DNA of 64,000 nucleotides, from contig NZ_CP031010.1 in the NCBI RefSeq assembly GCF_003584565.2, forward strand, positions 1,736,001-1,800,000, in the 5' to 3' direction. The notes beneath the pieces were generated by a model. The model was given only the letters and a program-made list of their open reading frames with translations, had not been told where the DNA came from and ran no database searches. Position 1 is the first letter of the stretch, and every line of letters starts with the position of its first letter. This document shows, one piece after another, positions 38,039-46,680 of this stretch. A program made the translations under genes and the position numbers. This stretch comes from Alteromonas sp. RKMC-009. GTDB lineage: Bacteria; Pseudomonadota; Gammaproteobacteria; Enterobacterales; Alteromonadaceae.

Positions 38039-38057
38039 CTGCAAGCCGGGCTTGCAG
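38039..38057. repeat. 8-base inverted repeat in the leader of the SMR operon
   Basis: CTGCAAGC-CGG-GCTTGCAG is a perfect hairpin placed just before the ribosome binding site of the SMR gene on the minus strand. It could limit translation or be an operator. The three-base loop does not match the ACGR loops of guanidine-II riboswitches. Confidence 0.6.
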
Positions 38058-38147
38058 CGGGTTAAGTTCTGGTTAAATGTACTCAATGTTGAAGCATGTT
38101 CAGTATGGCTTGCGCGGTTGCCTGTTGTAAGTCACAAACATCATCAG

Positions 38148-38167
38148 TGTCAGATGACAAATGTCAT
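38148..38167. promoter_or_regulatory. Alternating TGTCA half-sites between the divergent SMR and receptor genes
   Basis: TGTCA-GA-TGACA and ATGACA-AA-TGTCAT overlap, giving three alternating half-sites in 20 bases. A dimeric regulator such as the NarL-type protein encoded nearby could bind here; this is inference. Confidence 0.4.
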
Positions 38168-38191
38168 GATAAATAATGATTATCTAATGTT

Positions 38192-38210
38192 AATGATAAT
38201 AATTATTATT
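38192..38210. promoter_or_regulatory. Fur box overlapping the siderophore receptor promoter
   Basis: AATGATAATAATTATTATT is a 19-base near-palindrome (eight of nine arm pairs) and close to the Fur consensus GATAATGATAATCATTATC. It touches the -35 box of the receptor promoter, so iron-loaded Fur would block it. Confidence 0.75.
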
Positions 38211-38237
38211 TGAAATTCGCTATGTCCTCTTTATAAT
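38210..38237 (+). promoter_or_regulatory. Promoter of the TonB-dependent siderophore receptor
   Basis: The -35 TTGAAA (38210-38215) and perfect -10 TATAAT (38232-38237) are 16 bases apart, 40 bases before the chosen start codon. This shows that the upstream in-frame codon at 38236 cannot be the start, since it lies in the -10 box. Confidence 0.75.
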
Positions 38238-38277
38238 GTCGTCCGAATTTTCACTTTGGTTAAGAGCAGGTTTCACA

Positions 38278-40410
38278 ATGACTAAAAAGCACATTTTTGC
38301 GCTTTCACCTATCATGCTGGCAATGGCTGTACAGGCGCAGAATGCTGATGCAGACAACAACGGTGCGCAAGCGGATGAAGACAATATTGAAGTAATCCGA
38401 ATTGTTGAAAGTCGCGTTCAGCGTATCAGTTCAGGCGCGACGGGCCTGGGTCTGGACAGCTTTGATACGCCACAGTCGCTGTCGATTCTGGAATCTGATC
38501 TGATTGAAGACTACCGCTTAAGTGATATCAACAGCCTGTTTAAACAGGTGACAGGTATTAACGTCGACCAGTCTGAAACCGACCGGACATACTTCAACGC
38601 CCGTGGTTTTGACATCACCAGTATGCACATTGACGGCTCCGGCATTCCTTTCGGCGATATTTTTGTCGGCGATCTGGATACGGCGATTTATGAAAAGGTC
38701 GAGTTTATCCGTGGTTCAAACGGTCTGATCACCGGCCTGGGTAATCCGTCCGGTACGGTAAACTACGTGCGCAAACGCCCCGGTAACGAAACCGAAGCCA
38801 GTGTTGACTTTACACTGGGACGCTGGGCATCCATGCGAACTGTGGCTGATGTATCCACACCACTGACTGATTCCGGCAGCTGGGCAGCCCGTGTGGTGGT
38901 GGCCCATCAGAACAAAGAAAGCTGGCTGAACCTGTATGAAAATGAACGTAATGTGTTTTACGGTATCGTTGACGGACAGCTGAGTGACAGCGTGACTGTG
39001 ATGTTCGGCTATTCGCATCAGGACAACAACAGTGACGGTGTAACATGGGGCGCTGTGCCTCTGATTTATTCAGACGGCACTCAAGTCGACTTTGACCGCT
39101 CTACCACGACAGCAATGGACTGGACATACTGGGATACCCTTAATAAAACCGCCTTTGCCGAACTGAACTGGTTTATTAACGACAACCTGCAATATACGTC
39201 GAAGCTGAACCACATCCGTTATGAAGATCATTCTGCGTTATTCTATACCTACTCCAACACGGGTTTAGAGGCAGACACAGGGCTGGGAATGCTGGGTTAT
39301 CCCGGCAGATTTGATGCCGAAGATAAAACCTTAATCTGGGATAACAATCTGCAGGGCGTGTTTCAGGCCTGGGGCAGGGAACATACATTTAATGTCGGTA
39401 TCAGTCTGGCTGATGCAGAAACCAGCGATCTGGATGCCGGTGCACTGAGTGGCTTTGATGTAATGCCTGCTCTGCCGGGCTGGACGGGAACTGAAGTGGC
39501 ACTCCCTGAGTGGGCGGCTCCTTATCAGGCCGGTTATACCGATATTTCACTGAACCGTTTCTACGGCTCAATGCAGCTGGCAGTGACAGACGCACTGGAT
39601 CTGGTACTTGGTGTCAGCTTTGTAGATTATGAAAACGAGGGAGAATCCTGGGGCGCGTCTACTTCTACTACTGAAGATGGCAGCAGCCCGTATATCGGCT
39701 TTACCTGGGAAGTGCTGGAAGGCCTGAATGTATACGGCAGCTACAGCGATATTTATCAGCCACAGTATTACCTGAATGAAGATCTTCAGCCTCTGGGTTC
39801 AGCAGAAGGCCGCAGCTATGAAATGGGCGTTAAGAAAGAGTTCGCAAACAACTTCCTGCTGACTGTTGCACTGTTCAGAACGGAACAGGAAAACCTGTAT
39901 GAATTCATCGAATACGGCGATGGTGACGGTGTTGATGATGACGATTACTCTGATGACTTTAATTATGCGCTGTACCGTGGTGTAACCGTAGATTCAAACG
40001 GTTTTGAAGTTGAACTTTCCGGTGCAATCACTGATGAGTTATCCGTTCAGGGGGGGTTAACGGTGCTGAGCATGGATGAAGAGAACGGCGATGAAGCCCG
40101 TACCTTTATTCCCCGCCGTACTTTTAAGATGCTGGCGGATTATGCACCTGTGTGGAATGAAAAGCTGAATATGGGTCTGTCTGCCCGGTATCAGAGTGAA
40201 ACTTATTTCACATCAGGTTATGGCCGTATTACTCAGGATGCATACGCTGTGCTGGGCGGTTATGTGACTTACAGCTTCAGTGATAATCTGTCTTTCAGCC
40301 TGAATCTGGATAATATTACTGACGAGAAATACCTCAGCTCAGTAAGAACCGAGCAGGCATTCTACGGCTCACCGACAAACTACAGTCTGACGGTAAGCTG
40401 GGATTATTAA
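38278..40410 (+). CDS. TonB-dependent ferric siderophore receptor
   Basis: A 710-residue outer-membrane receptor importing an iron-siderophore complex with energy from TonB. It has a signal peptide (MTKKHIFALSPIMLAMAVQAQ), a TonB-box-like stretch near residue 37 (IEVIRIVE), a plug with the siderophore-receptor pattern DTPQSLSILESDLIEDY and GFDITSMHIDGSGIP, FIRGSNGLITGLGNPSGTVNYVRKRP, and a 22-strand-type barrel ending SLTVSWDY. The plug resembles FhuE/FpvA-type receptors; the exact ligand is unknown. Iron control is supported by the Fur box at its promoter. Confidence 0.92.
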   Translation: MTKKHIFALSPIMLAMAVQAQNADADNNGAQADEDNIEVIRIVESRVQRISSGATGLGLDSFDTPQSLSILESDLIEDYRLSDINSLFKQVTGINVDQSETDRTYFNARGFDITSMHIDGSGIPFGDIFVGDLDTAIYEKVEFIRGSNGLITGLGNPSGTVNYVRKRPGNETEASVDFTLGRWASMRTVADVSTPLTDSGSWAARVVVAHQNKESWLNLYENERNVFYGIVDGQLSDSVTVMFGYSHQDNNSDGVTWGAVPLIYSDGTQVDFDRSTTTAMDWTYWDTLNKTAFAELNWFINDNLQYTSKLNHIRYEDHSALFYTYSNTGLEADTGLGMLGYPGRFDAEDKTLIWDNNLQGVFQAWGREHTFNVGISLADAETSDLDAGALSGFDVMPALPGWTGTEVALPEWAAPYQAGYTDISLNRFYGSMQLAVTDALDLVLGVSFVDYENEGESWGASTSTTEDGSSPYIGFTWEVLEGLNVYGSYSDIYQPQYYLNEDLQPLGSAEGRSYEMGVKKEFANNFLLTVALFRTEQENLYEFIEYGDGDGVDDDDYSDDFNYALYRGVTVDSNGFEVELSGAITDELSVQGGLTVLSMDEENGDEARTFIPRRTFKMLADYAPVWNEKLNMGLSARYQSETYFTSGYGRITQDAYAVLGGYVTYSFSDNLSFSLNLDNITDEKYLSSVRTEQAFYGSPTNYSLTVSWDY

Positions 40411-40429
40411 TTCCTGCTGACAATGTAAC

Positions 40430-40459
40430 AAAATGCCCGCCTGAGTAGCGGGCATTTTT
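40430..40459 (+). terminator. Terminator after the siderophore receptor
   Basis: Stem AAAATGCCCGC / GCGGGCATTTTT with a short loop CTGAGTA and a T run. Confidence 0.88.
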
Positions 40460-40506
40460 GTGTCTGTGATAGGCTTTCTCTTCCCCATCTTTACAGGCAT
40501 TTCTGA

Positions 40507-41022
40507 ATGGAAAACGGCACTTCACTTTTACAGCACAATCCTGAATTTCTGAACATGCTGGCAGGGGAATGGTATCTCACTAATGATGCCGGCCTCAGGC
40601 AAGCCAGGGCGCAGGCAAAAAAGCTGTGTCATCAGGCTGACGTTCTCTCAGGAACGGAAAAATCACAGGTACTCAGTCAACTTATTCCCGGTGCCACGGG
40701 CTTACAGACAGGCCGTCACTTTAATTGTGATTACGGATTTCAAATTGTTTGCAGGGGTGTGTTTACCGCTGGTTGTTATTTAACCATTCTCGATGGCGCT
40801 TCTGTGGAAACCGGCGATAATGTAATGGCCGGAGATAATGTGGTTATTGCCACCGTTGAGCATCATAAAGATCCCCAAAAACGACTTGCCGGATGGCAAC
40901 GGGCACGTCCAGTGGTGATAGGGAGTAATGTAACTATCGGAAATGGCGTAACAATTCTGCCGGGCACCGTAATAAAAGACAATACAGTCATCCCCGACGG
41001 CGCAGTCGCAGGCAGGCGATGA
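40507..41022 (+). CDS. Hexapeptide-repeat acetyltransferase (maltose O-acetyltransferase/LacA type)
   Basis: A 171-residue acyltransferase of the left-handed beta-helix family. The N-terminal helix region EFLNMLAGEWYLTNDAGLRQARAQAKKL is the Mac-type cap; the repeats read HFNCDYGFQIVCRG, ILDGASVETGDNVMAGDNVVIAT, and VVIGSNVTIGNGVTILPGTVI. The catalytic histidine is probably in VEHHKDP. It is slightly shorter than typical (about 185-200), ending abruptly at GAVAGRR. Substrate is unknown. It sits alone after the receptor terminator. Confidence 0.85.
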   Translation: MENGTSLLQHNPEFLNMLAGEWYLTNDAGLRQARAQAKKLCHQADVLSGTEKSQVLSQLIPGATGLQTGRHFNCDYGFQIVCRGVFTAGCYLTILDGASVETGDNVMAGDNVVIATVEHHKDPQKRLAGWQRARPVVIGSNVTIGNGVTILPGTVIKDNTVIPDGAVAGRR

Positions 41023-41141
41023 CCTGGTCTTTAGAACGATTTTGCCGGCGTGGTGTCAAAAAAGTCTCCGGTGGTGGTTGCGGCCTTTATCAAAAATTGA
41101 TAAAAAGTCAACGAGCTACGCCAATAAAGATTTTTATATTC

Positions 41142-41159
41142 TGTAAACTTAGATTTACA
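41142..41159. promoter_or_regulatory. Perfect TyrR box upstream of aroF
   Basis: TGTAAA-CTTAGA-TTTACA matches the strong TyrR consensus TGTAAA-N6-TTTACA exactly. Its right half TTTACA (41154-41159) is also a fair -35 with TAAAAT at 41175-41180 as -10 (15-base spacer), so bound TyrR with tyrosine would block the polymerase. The box lies 100 bases before aroF. Confidence 0.85.
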
Positions 41160-41258
41160 TCGTGAGCGGGCAGTTAAAATACCGTGTAGCGCCGGCGGCA
41201 ATTTTGCAAAAGGTCACTGCAGGCAGGCCAACCAATTTTATTTTATGAAGAGAGTCTC

Positions 41259-42350
41259 ATGATCAAGGACACCGTTAACAACGTACACGTCAGTGCTGAA
41301 CAGGTACTGATCACTCCGGATGATTTAGCTAAAGAATTGCCGGTTTCTGATAAAGCCCTTTCGGCTATCTCTGAATCCAGAAAAATTATTTCCGATATTA
41401 TTCATGGCCGTGACCACCGTTTACTGGTGATCTGTGGTCCCTGTTCCATTCACGACATCGACGCAGCAAAAGATTATGCGCTGCGCCTGAAAGAACTTCA
41501 TGAGTCGTGCAAAGATACCCTGTTCATCGTTATGCGGGTGTATTTTGAAAAACCACGTACAACCACAGGTTGGAAAGGGCTGATAAATGACCCGCATCTG
41601 GACGGTACGTTTGATATTGAAACCGGCCTGCGTAAAGCCCGTGAATTACTGATCTGGTTAGCAGAGCTGGAAATCCCTGTTGCGACAGAAGCGCTGGATC
41701 CAATCAGCCCGCAATATCTGGCAGAGCTGTTCAGTTGGAGCGCTATCGGTGCCCGTACTTCTGAGTCTCAGACCCACCGTGAAATGGCATCAGGTCTGTC
41801 TATGCCTGTCGGATTCAAAAACGGTACAGACGGCAGTCTGGATATTGCAGTGAATGCATTGAAATCAGCTGCTTCGGGTCACAGCTTTATGGGTATTAAT
41901 AAGCAGGGACAGGTAGCGGTGATTTCTACCAGTGGTAACCCTGATGGCCATATCATTTTGCGTGGTGGTAAACAGCCAAACTACGACTCCGTTTGTGTAT
42001 CTGACTGCGAAGTTGATTTGGAAAAAGCCGGTCTGACTGCCGGACTGATGGTGGATTGCAGTCATGCTAACTCCTCCAAAGATTACCGTCGTCAGCCACT
42101 GGTTGCACAGAACGTGGTTAACCAGATCCTGGAAGGTAACCAGTCGATTATCGGTATCATGCTTGAAAGTCATATTAATGCCGGTAACCAGAAAGGTGAT
42201 GGTGTGCCTGTTGACGAGCTGGAGTATGGTGTGTCAATCACTGACGGTTGTATAGACTGGGAAACCACAGATACGCTTATTACCCAAACCAGAGATAAGC
42301 TGATAACTGTGTTACCATTGCGCCAAAATAAACGGTCTGCTGTAGCCTGA
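41259..42350 (+). CDS. aroF: 3-deoxy-7-phosphoheptulonate synthase (DAHP synthase), probably tyrosine-sensitive
   Basis: Catalyses the first step of the shikimate pathway, condensing phosphoenolpyruvate and erythrose 4-phosphate. The 363-residue class I enzyme shows LLVICGPCSIHD, RVYFEKPRTTTGWKGLINDPHLDG, ARTSESQTHREMASGLSMPVGFKNGTDG and the metal ligands in DCSHANSSKDY. I use aroF rather than aroG/aroH because tyrA follows directly and a TyrR box lies upstream, as in the E. coli tyrosine operon; feedback specificity is inferred. Confidence 0.93.
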   Translation: MIKDTVNNVHVSAEQVLITPDDLAKELPVSDKALSAISESRKIISDIIHGRDHRLLVICGPCSIHDIDAAKDYALRLKELHESCKDTLFIVMRVYFEKPRTTTGWKGLINDPHLDGTFDIETGLRKARELLIWLAELEIPVATEALDPISPQYLAELFSWSAIGARTSESQTHREMASGLSMPVGFKNGTDGSLDIAVNALKSAASGHSFMGINKQGQVAVISTSGNPDGHIILRGGKQPNYDSVCVSDCEVDLEKAGLTAGLMVDCSHANSSKDYRRQPLVAQNVVNQILEGNQSIIGIMLESHINAGNQKGDGVPVDELEYGVSITDGCIDWETTDTLITQTRDKLITVLPLRQNKRSAVA

Positions 42351-42380
42351 AGCTGCAGCGCCTCTCTTCAGAGTCGCAAC

Positions 42381-43526
42381 ATGACGGATCATTCCAGTAA
42401 ACTGGCCGCGCTGCGGTCAGGTATTGACGAGCTCGATGCTGAGCTCGTTTCTTTATTATCCCGGCGGGCAAAACTGACCACTCAGGTTGGTCAAATCAAA
42501 GCTGAAACAGGCATGCCTGTGTATGTGCCCGAGCGGGAAAAAGAACTCATTGCCTCAAGACGTGCCGATGCAGAAGCCGCCGGTGTATCGCCTGATTTAA
42601 CCGAAGATTTACTGCGCAGGATCATGCGTGAGTCTTATCACACCCAGAATAACCGCTACCGCTGTATTAATCCTGATATTCAGCAAGTTGTTATTGTCGG
42701 TGGTGCCGGTGCGCTGGGTAAAGTCATCGTCAGTCTGTTTGAAAAGTCCGGTTATCCGGTGGCAGTGGTAGAAAAAGACGACTGGTCAAAAACGGAAACG
42801 GAACAGCTTTTTGCGCGGGCAGATCTGGTGATTGTTGCCGTACCTATTACACTGACTGAAGCGGTGATTAAACAACTGGATGCATTACCTGAGCATTGTG
42901 TTCTGGCTGACATCACCAGTATCAAAGTGAAGCCTCTGACCACTATGCTGGCGTGCCACAAAGGCCCGGTGGTGGGTTTACACCCCATGTTCGGACCCGA
43001 TGCGCCCGGTATGATAAAGCAGGTTGTGGTGGTATGCGATGGCAGGGGAGAAGCCAGCTATCAGTGGTTGATTGAGCAAATGCGCACCTGGGGTGCCACT
43101 GTTCATCACAGCACGGCAGAAGAGCACGACCGGGCTATGGCCTTTATTCAGGTAATGCGCCACTTCAATACATTTGTTTACGGCGCCCATTTGCAGGGTG
43201 AAAATCCTGATCTGGAAACTCTGACAGTATTCAGCTCACCGATTTATCGTCTTGAACTGGCAATGGTAGGCCGCCTGTTCGCTCAGTCGCCGCAACTCTA
43301 CGCAGACATAATCTTCAATAATCCTGATAACTTTGCGTTGCTGAAGCGTTTTCATGAGCGTTTCGGACAAGCATTATCGCTATTAGAAAAAGGCGATAAA
43401 CAGGCATTTATCGATGAGTTTGACCGTATTGGCAGCTGGTTCGGAGATTACGCGAAAAAATGTCTTGTCGACAGTAAACAGCTTTTATTAAAAGCCGACG
43501 ATGATGAGATGTTGAGAAAAAATTAA
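42381..43526 (+). CDS. tyrA: Bifunctional chorismate mutase / prephenate dehydrogenase (T-protein)
   Basis: Converts chorismate to prephenate and then to 4-hydroxyphenylpyruvate for tyrosine. Residues 1-95 are an AroQ chorismate mutase ([30 protein letters not shown]); the dehydrogenase part begins with an NAD loop [15 protein letters not shown] near 107 and includes [13 protein letters not shown] and the helix-rich dimer domain. At 381 residues it is close to E. coli TyrA (373). It lies 30 bases after aroF, forming a TyrR-controlled operon closed by a terminator. Confidence 0.97.
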   Translation: MTDHSSKLAALRSGIDELDAELVSLLSRRAKLTTQVGQIKAETGMPVYVPEREKELIASRRADAEAAGVSPDLTEDLLRRIMRESYHTQNNRYRCINPDIQQVVIVGGAGALGKVIVSLFEKSGYPVAVVEKDDWSKTETEQLFARADLVIVAVPITLTEAVIKQLDALPEHCVLADITSIKVKPLTTMLACHKGPVVGLHPMFGPDAPGMIKQVVVVCDGRGEASYQWLIEQMRTWGATVHHSTAEEHDRAMAFIQVMRHFNTFVYGAHLQGENPDLETLTVFSSPIYRLELAMVGRLFAQSPQLYADIIFNNPDNFALLKRFHERFGQALSLLEKGDKQAFIDEFDRIGSWFGDYAKKCLVDSKQLLLKADDDEMLRKN

Positions 43527-43556
43527 TTATCTTTATTTGATATTTAATTAATAGAG

Positions 43557-43583
43557 AAAGGTGGACGTTTGTCTGCCTTTTTT
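43557..43583 (+). terminator. Terminator of the aroF-tyrA operon
   Basis: Stem AAAGGTGGAC / GTCTGCCTTT (two G-U pairs in the RNA) with loop GTTT and a T run, 30 bases after tyrA. Confidence 0.75.
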
Positions 43584-43785
43584 GTTTTGTATGATATTTA
43601 ACTCAAATTCGTCGAATTAAAAGGTCATTTCATAATTAATTTAAGGTTAGTGTTCACTATCAATAAAGTGACTGTTTAGTTGGACTTTATTTAGGTTTTA
43701 CTGATATGCGTAAAACTTATTCATCCACTGTCTTTAAAATGTAATTAAAAGTAAAAAATGGAATTTTTGTCGCTATTTCCCCTTT

Positions 43786-43801
43786 TGTAAATTGATTTAC
43801 A
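43786..43801. promoter_or_regulatory. Palindromic operator candidate upstream of a TonB-dependent receptor
   Basis: TGTAAAT-TG-ATTTACA has perfect seven-base arms. It covers the expected -35 zone of the promoter whose -10 may be TATGAT at 43811-43816, as expected of a repressor site. The half-sites equal those of TyrR but the spacer is four, not six, so TyrR is not assumed. Confidence 0.5.
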
Positions 43802-43920
43802 CAGCTGGATTATGATTTATTCCCCGCCGCGATTTCAGTCGCACAAATATAACCATCAATAATCAGAACTTCGTAATTGTCTGATTTCAGATAATGCAAA
43901 TAGTTCAGGGGAACTAAAAA

Positions 43921-46575
43921 GTGAACATCAATCCTAAAATCGCCCAATCGATTAAAATTGCATTTGCAATGGGAGCAGCTTCAACCCTTCTAACGACAAC
44001 ACACGCCTTCGCACAGGATACAGCCACAGCTGAACAGCAGGTTGAAAAAGTGCAGGTTACCGGCTCACGCATTAAGCGTACCGACATGGAAACGGCCAGT
44101 CCCGTTGCAATCATCAGCGCTGAAGACATTTCTTTAGGCAGCTACACGTCGGTTGAACAGGTTTTACAACAAAGTCCTGCTGCCAGTGGTATGGCAACAG
44201 GTGCCGCATCAAACAACGGCGGTGTGGGTGCTGCCCGCATTAACCTGCGTGGTTTAGGCGCCAACCGTACACTGGTACTGGTTAATGGCCGCAGAATGGT
44301 AAACTCCGGCACCGGCGCAGACTCTTCAGTTGACCTTAACACTATCCCGCTGGCGGCAATTAAGCGAATTGAAGTACTGAAAGACGGTGCTTCTGCGGTA
44401 TACGGCTCAGACGCTGTTGCCGGTGTGGTTAACATCATTACAAAAGACGACTTTGAAGGTTTTCAGATTGATGTCGGTTATGCAGGCAGTGATGAGGGTG
44501 ATGCCAACACAGGTAACATCAGTATTGTAACCGGTGCCGGCGGTGATAAAGGCAATATCGTTCTGGGTATCAGTTATGTTGACCGTGGCTCTGCTATGCA
44601 GGGTGATCGTGGTTTCTCTGCCTGTCCTGACAACGATTATGATGCAGAAGGTAACTGCCAGTCAGGCAGTTCCTATGTACCGGGTGGTGCATACAATGCC
44701 GGCGACGGCTGGGGAACACTGGACAGTGATAAGAACTTCTCTGAAGGATACACGCCTTACAACTACTCTGAGCGTTCTTATCTGTACACGCCGCAGGAAC
44801 GTATCGGCTTATTCGCGAACGGTAATTACAACCTGACTGATGATGCACAGGCATACATGGAATTTTTGTATACCAAGCGTACATCCACGCAGCAAATGGC
44901 ACCTTCTCCGATCAGTGCAACCCTGACCGCTGATGCTACAGGTAACCCTTTCGGTGTCGCAACCTCCATGCGTCGTCGTATGACAGAAGTGGGTGACCGG
45001 GTTTTCGATCAGACCACAGATACCATCCGTTCAGTCGTCGGATTCCAGGGCTATCTGGATATCGGTAACGGTTTTGACTGGGATGTGTCTTACACCTACG
45101 GCCGTAACGATGCGACAGACCGTTCTTCCAATTACATCAACCTGACTAAAATTTATCAGACCATGGACACTGATGTGTGTGACGATGTCACGATTCCTTG
45201 TCAGGACTGGTTCGCCACTGAAGGCAATATTACTCAGGAAACTCTGGATTACATCACTTATACCGACCAGGCGTCCGGTGGTAACCAGTTTACTTCCTGG
45301 AATGTAAACCTGTCGGGAGAACTTTTTGAGCTGCCGGCCGGTTTCGTCGGCTTTGCCGGTGGTGCGGAATACCGTAAAGAGAAAGGCTGGTATCAGCCTG
45401 ATGCGGTAACTGTTGCAGGTGATGGCAGCGCCTCGGCGCAGGATCCTACATCCGGTGGCTACGACACCACGCAAGTTTACGCAGAATTTGCTGTGCCTTT
45501 ACTGGCTGACGTCCCCGGAGCAGAAGAGCTGTCTCTTGATGCCGCTATCCGCTGGTTTGATTACAGCACGTTTGATTCTGATATCACCTGGAAGCTGGGT
45601 CTGACCTGGCGTGTAAACGAAGATCTGATGTTCCGTGGTGTGGCGTCTACTGCATTCCGTGCACCCACCGTAGATGAACTGTACGGCGGTAATGTGGGTT
45701 CTTTCGATTACCTGGTTGATCCGTGCTCAGGCTACGGCAGCCTGGATACTGCGTCAAACGTATATCAGGCCTGTAATGCGCAGATTGGTAACACCTCTTA
45801 TGCGTACACGGATTCTCAGATTGAAAATACCTATGTGACCATTGATAACCTGAGCCCGGAAGAGGCTGATACTTATACATTAGGTGTGGTGTACAGCCCG
45901 TCTTTTGTGGAAGGCTTATCAATGACACTGGATTATTTCACCATTGAATTGAGCAACGCTATTTCCCGTATCGATACACAGTCTTATCTGGACAGCTGTT
46001 ACGGTGGGGATGAAGAAGCTTGTAGTGTACTGAGCATCGTCCGTGACGATATCACCGGTAACATTGATTACATGGAATCACCGCTGACTAACGTGGGTAC
46101 CCTGAAAACCCGTGGTGTTGATGCCAATGTGACCTATAACTTCGACGCACTGGGTCTCAACTGGAACGTTAACTGGGATACCACCCGTCTGCTTGAGTAC
46201 ACCGAAGACAATGTGGAATACACGGGTAAAATCGACGGTAACAACGGTGGATTTGCAGAGTGGAAGTCTAACTTTGCGATTAAAGCCGGTACTGATGACT
46301 GGAAGCTGCGCTGGAAGATGCGTTACATCGGTGGCATGACAGACGATTACTATCTGGAATCGTACGGTCTGATGACTGATGTGGGTACTGTGGTGTACCA
46401 CGATGTTTCAGGTGAATACTACATCAATGATCAGTGGTCAGTGTCTGCCGGTATTGACAACCTGTTTGATAAAACACCTCCGTACCTGTATTCGTACAAC
46501 GATATGAACACAGTACCGGAAGTTTACGACGTGCTGGGCCGTTATTTACACGCCCGCATCACTGCACGCTTCTAA
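43921..46575 (+). CDS. TonB-dependent outer membrane receptor, substrate unknown
   Basis: An 884-residue outer-membrane importer. It starts with GTG behind AGGGGAAC and has a signal peptide (about 1-32, ending THAFAQD), a TonB-box-like EKVQVTGSRIKR, a plug domain (LRGLGANRTLVLVNGRRMV, KRIEVLKDGASAVYGSDAVAGVVNIITK) and a large barrel ending in RITARF with a terminal phenylalanine. The plug style is that of the large marine TonB-receptor group that takes up carbohydrates, peptides or other organics rather than only iron. No Fur box is visible; a palindrome lies in the promoter. No enzyme gene is linked to reveal the ligand. Confidence 0.9.
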   Translation: MNINPKIAQSIKIAFAMGAASTLLTTTHAFAQDTATAEQQVEKVQVTGSRIKRTDMETASPVAIISAEDISLGSYTSVEQVLQQSPAASGMATGAASNNGGVGAARINLRGLGANRTLVLVNGRRMVNSGTGADSSVDLNTIPLAAIKRIEVLKDGASAVYGSDAVAGVVNIITKDDFEGFQIDVGYAGSDEGDANTGNISIVTGAGGDKGNIVLGISYVDRGSAMQGDRGFSACPDNDYDAEGNCQSGSSYVPGGAYNAGDGWGTLDSDKNFSEGYTPYNYSERSYLYTPQERIGLFANGNYNLTDDAQAYMEFLYTKRTSTQQMAPSPISATLTADATGNPFGVATSMRRRMTEVGDRVFDQTTDTIRSVVGFQGYLDIGNGFDWDVSYTYGRNDATDRSSNYINLTKIYQTMDTDVCDDVTIPCQDWFATEGNITQETLDYITYTDQASGGNQFTSWNVNLSGELFELPAGFVGFAGGAEYRKEKGWYQPDAVTVAGDGSASAQDPTSGGYDTTQVYAEFAVPLLADVPGAEELSLDAAIRWFDYSTFDSDITWKLGLTWRVNEDLMFRGVASTAFRAPTVDELYGGNVGSFDYLVDPCSGYGSLDTASNVYQACNAQIGNTSYAYTDSQIENTYVTIDNLSPEEADTYTLGVVYSPSFVEGLSMTLDYFTIELSNAISRIDTQSYLDSCYGGDEEACSVLSIVRDDITGNIDYMESPLTNVGTLKTRGVDANVTYNFDALGLNWNVNWDTTRLLEYTEDNVEYTGKIDGNNGGFAEWKSNFAIKAGTDDWKLRWKMRYIGGMTDDYYLESYGLMTDVGTVVYHDVSGEYYINDQWSVSAGIDNLFDKTPPYLYSYNDMNTVPEVYDVLGRYLHARITARF

Positions 46576-46635
46576 GCTTTGTGCAATATGAGTAAAGCAA
46601 GTCCTCAAACATGCTTGCTTTACTCTGATTGAACT

Positions 46636-46678
46636 GCGCAACCGGTCGTCTCCCTGGTACCGTGTTGCGCTTTTTTTT
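46636..46678. terminator. Terminator between the receptor and the choline operon
   Basis: Arms GCGCAACCGGT and ACCGTGTTGCGC pair with one bulge and are followed by eight T on the plus strand. An additional hairpin (GAGTAAAGCAAG / CTTGCTTTACTC, 46590-46625) precedes it without a T run. Confidence 0.8.
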
Positions 46679-46680
46679 AG

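Larger units (their letters stand above)
43527..43920. other. Intergenic region between tyrA and the TonB-dependent receptor
   Basis: About 390 A/T-rich bases without a supportable gene. It holds the tyrA terminator at 43557-43583, a 16-base palindrome at 43786-43801, and a -10-like TATGAT at 43811-43816 for the downstream receptor. I saw no Fur box here. Confidence 0.65.

Noticed and set aside
38024..38060. Guanidine riboswitch before the SMR gene
   Set aside because: The single hairpin has a CCG loop, not the paired ACGR loops of guanidine-II, and the protein resembles EmrE rather than the guanidinium exporters.
43786..43801. Assigning the palindrome to TyrR or HexR
   Set aside because: The spacer is too short for TyrR, and the bases differ from the HexR pattern TGTAATTAAATTACA as I remember it.
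46590..46625. Hairpin GAGTAAAGCAAG / CTTGCTTTACTC as a terminator
   Set aside because: No T run follows; the next hairpin at 46636-46678 is the better terminator.
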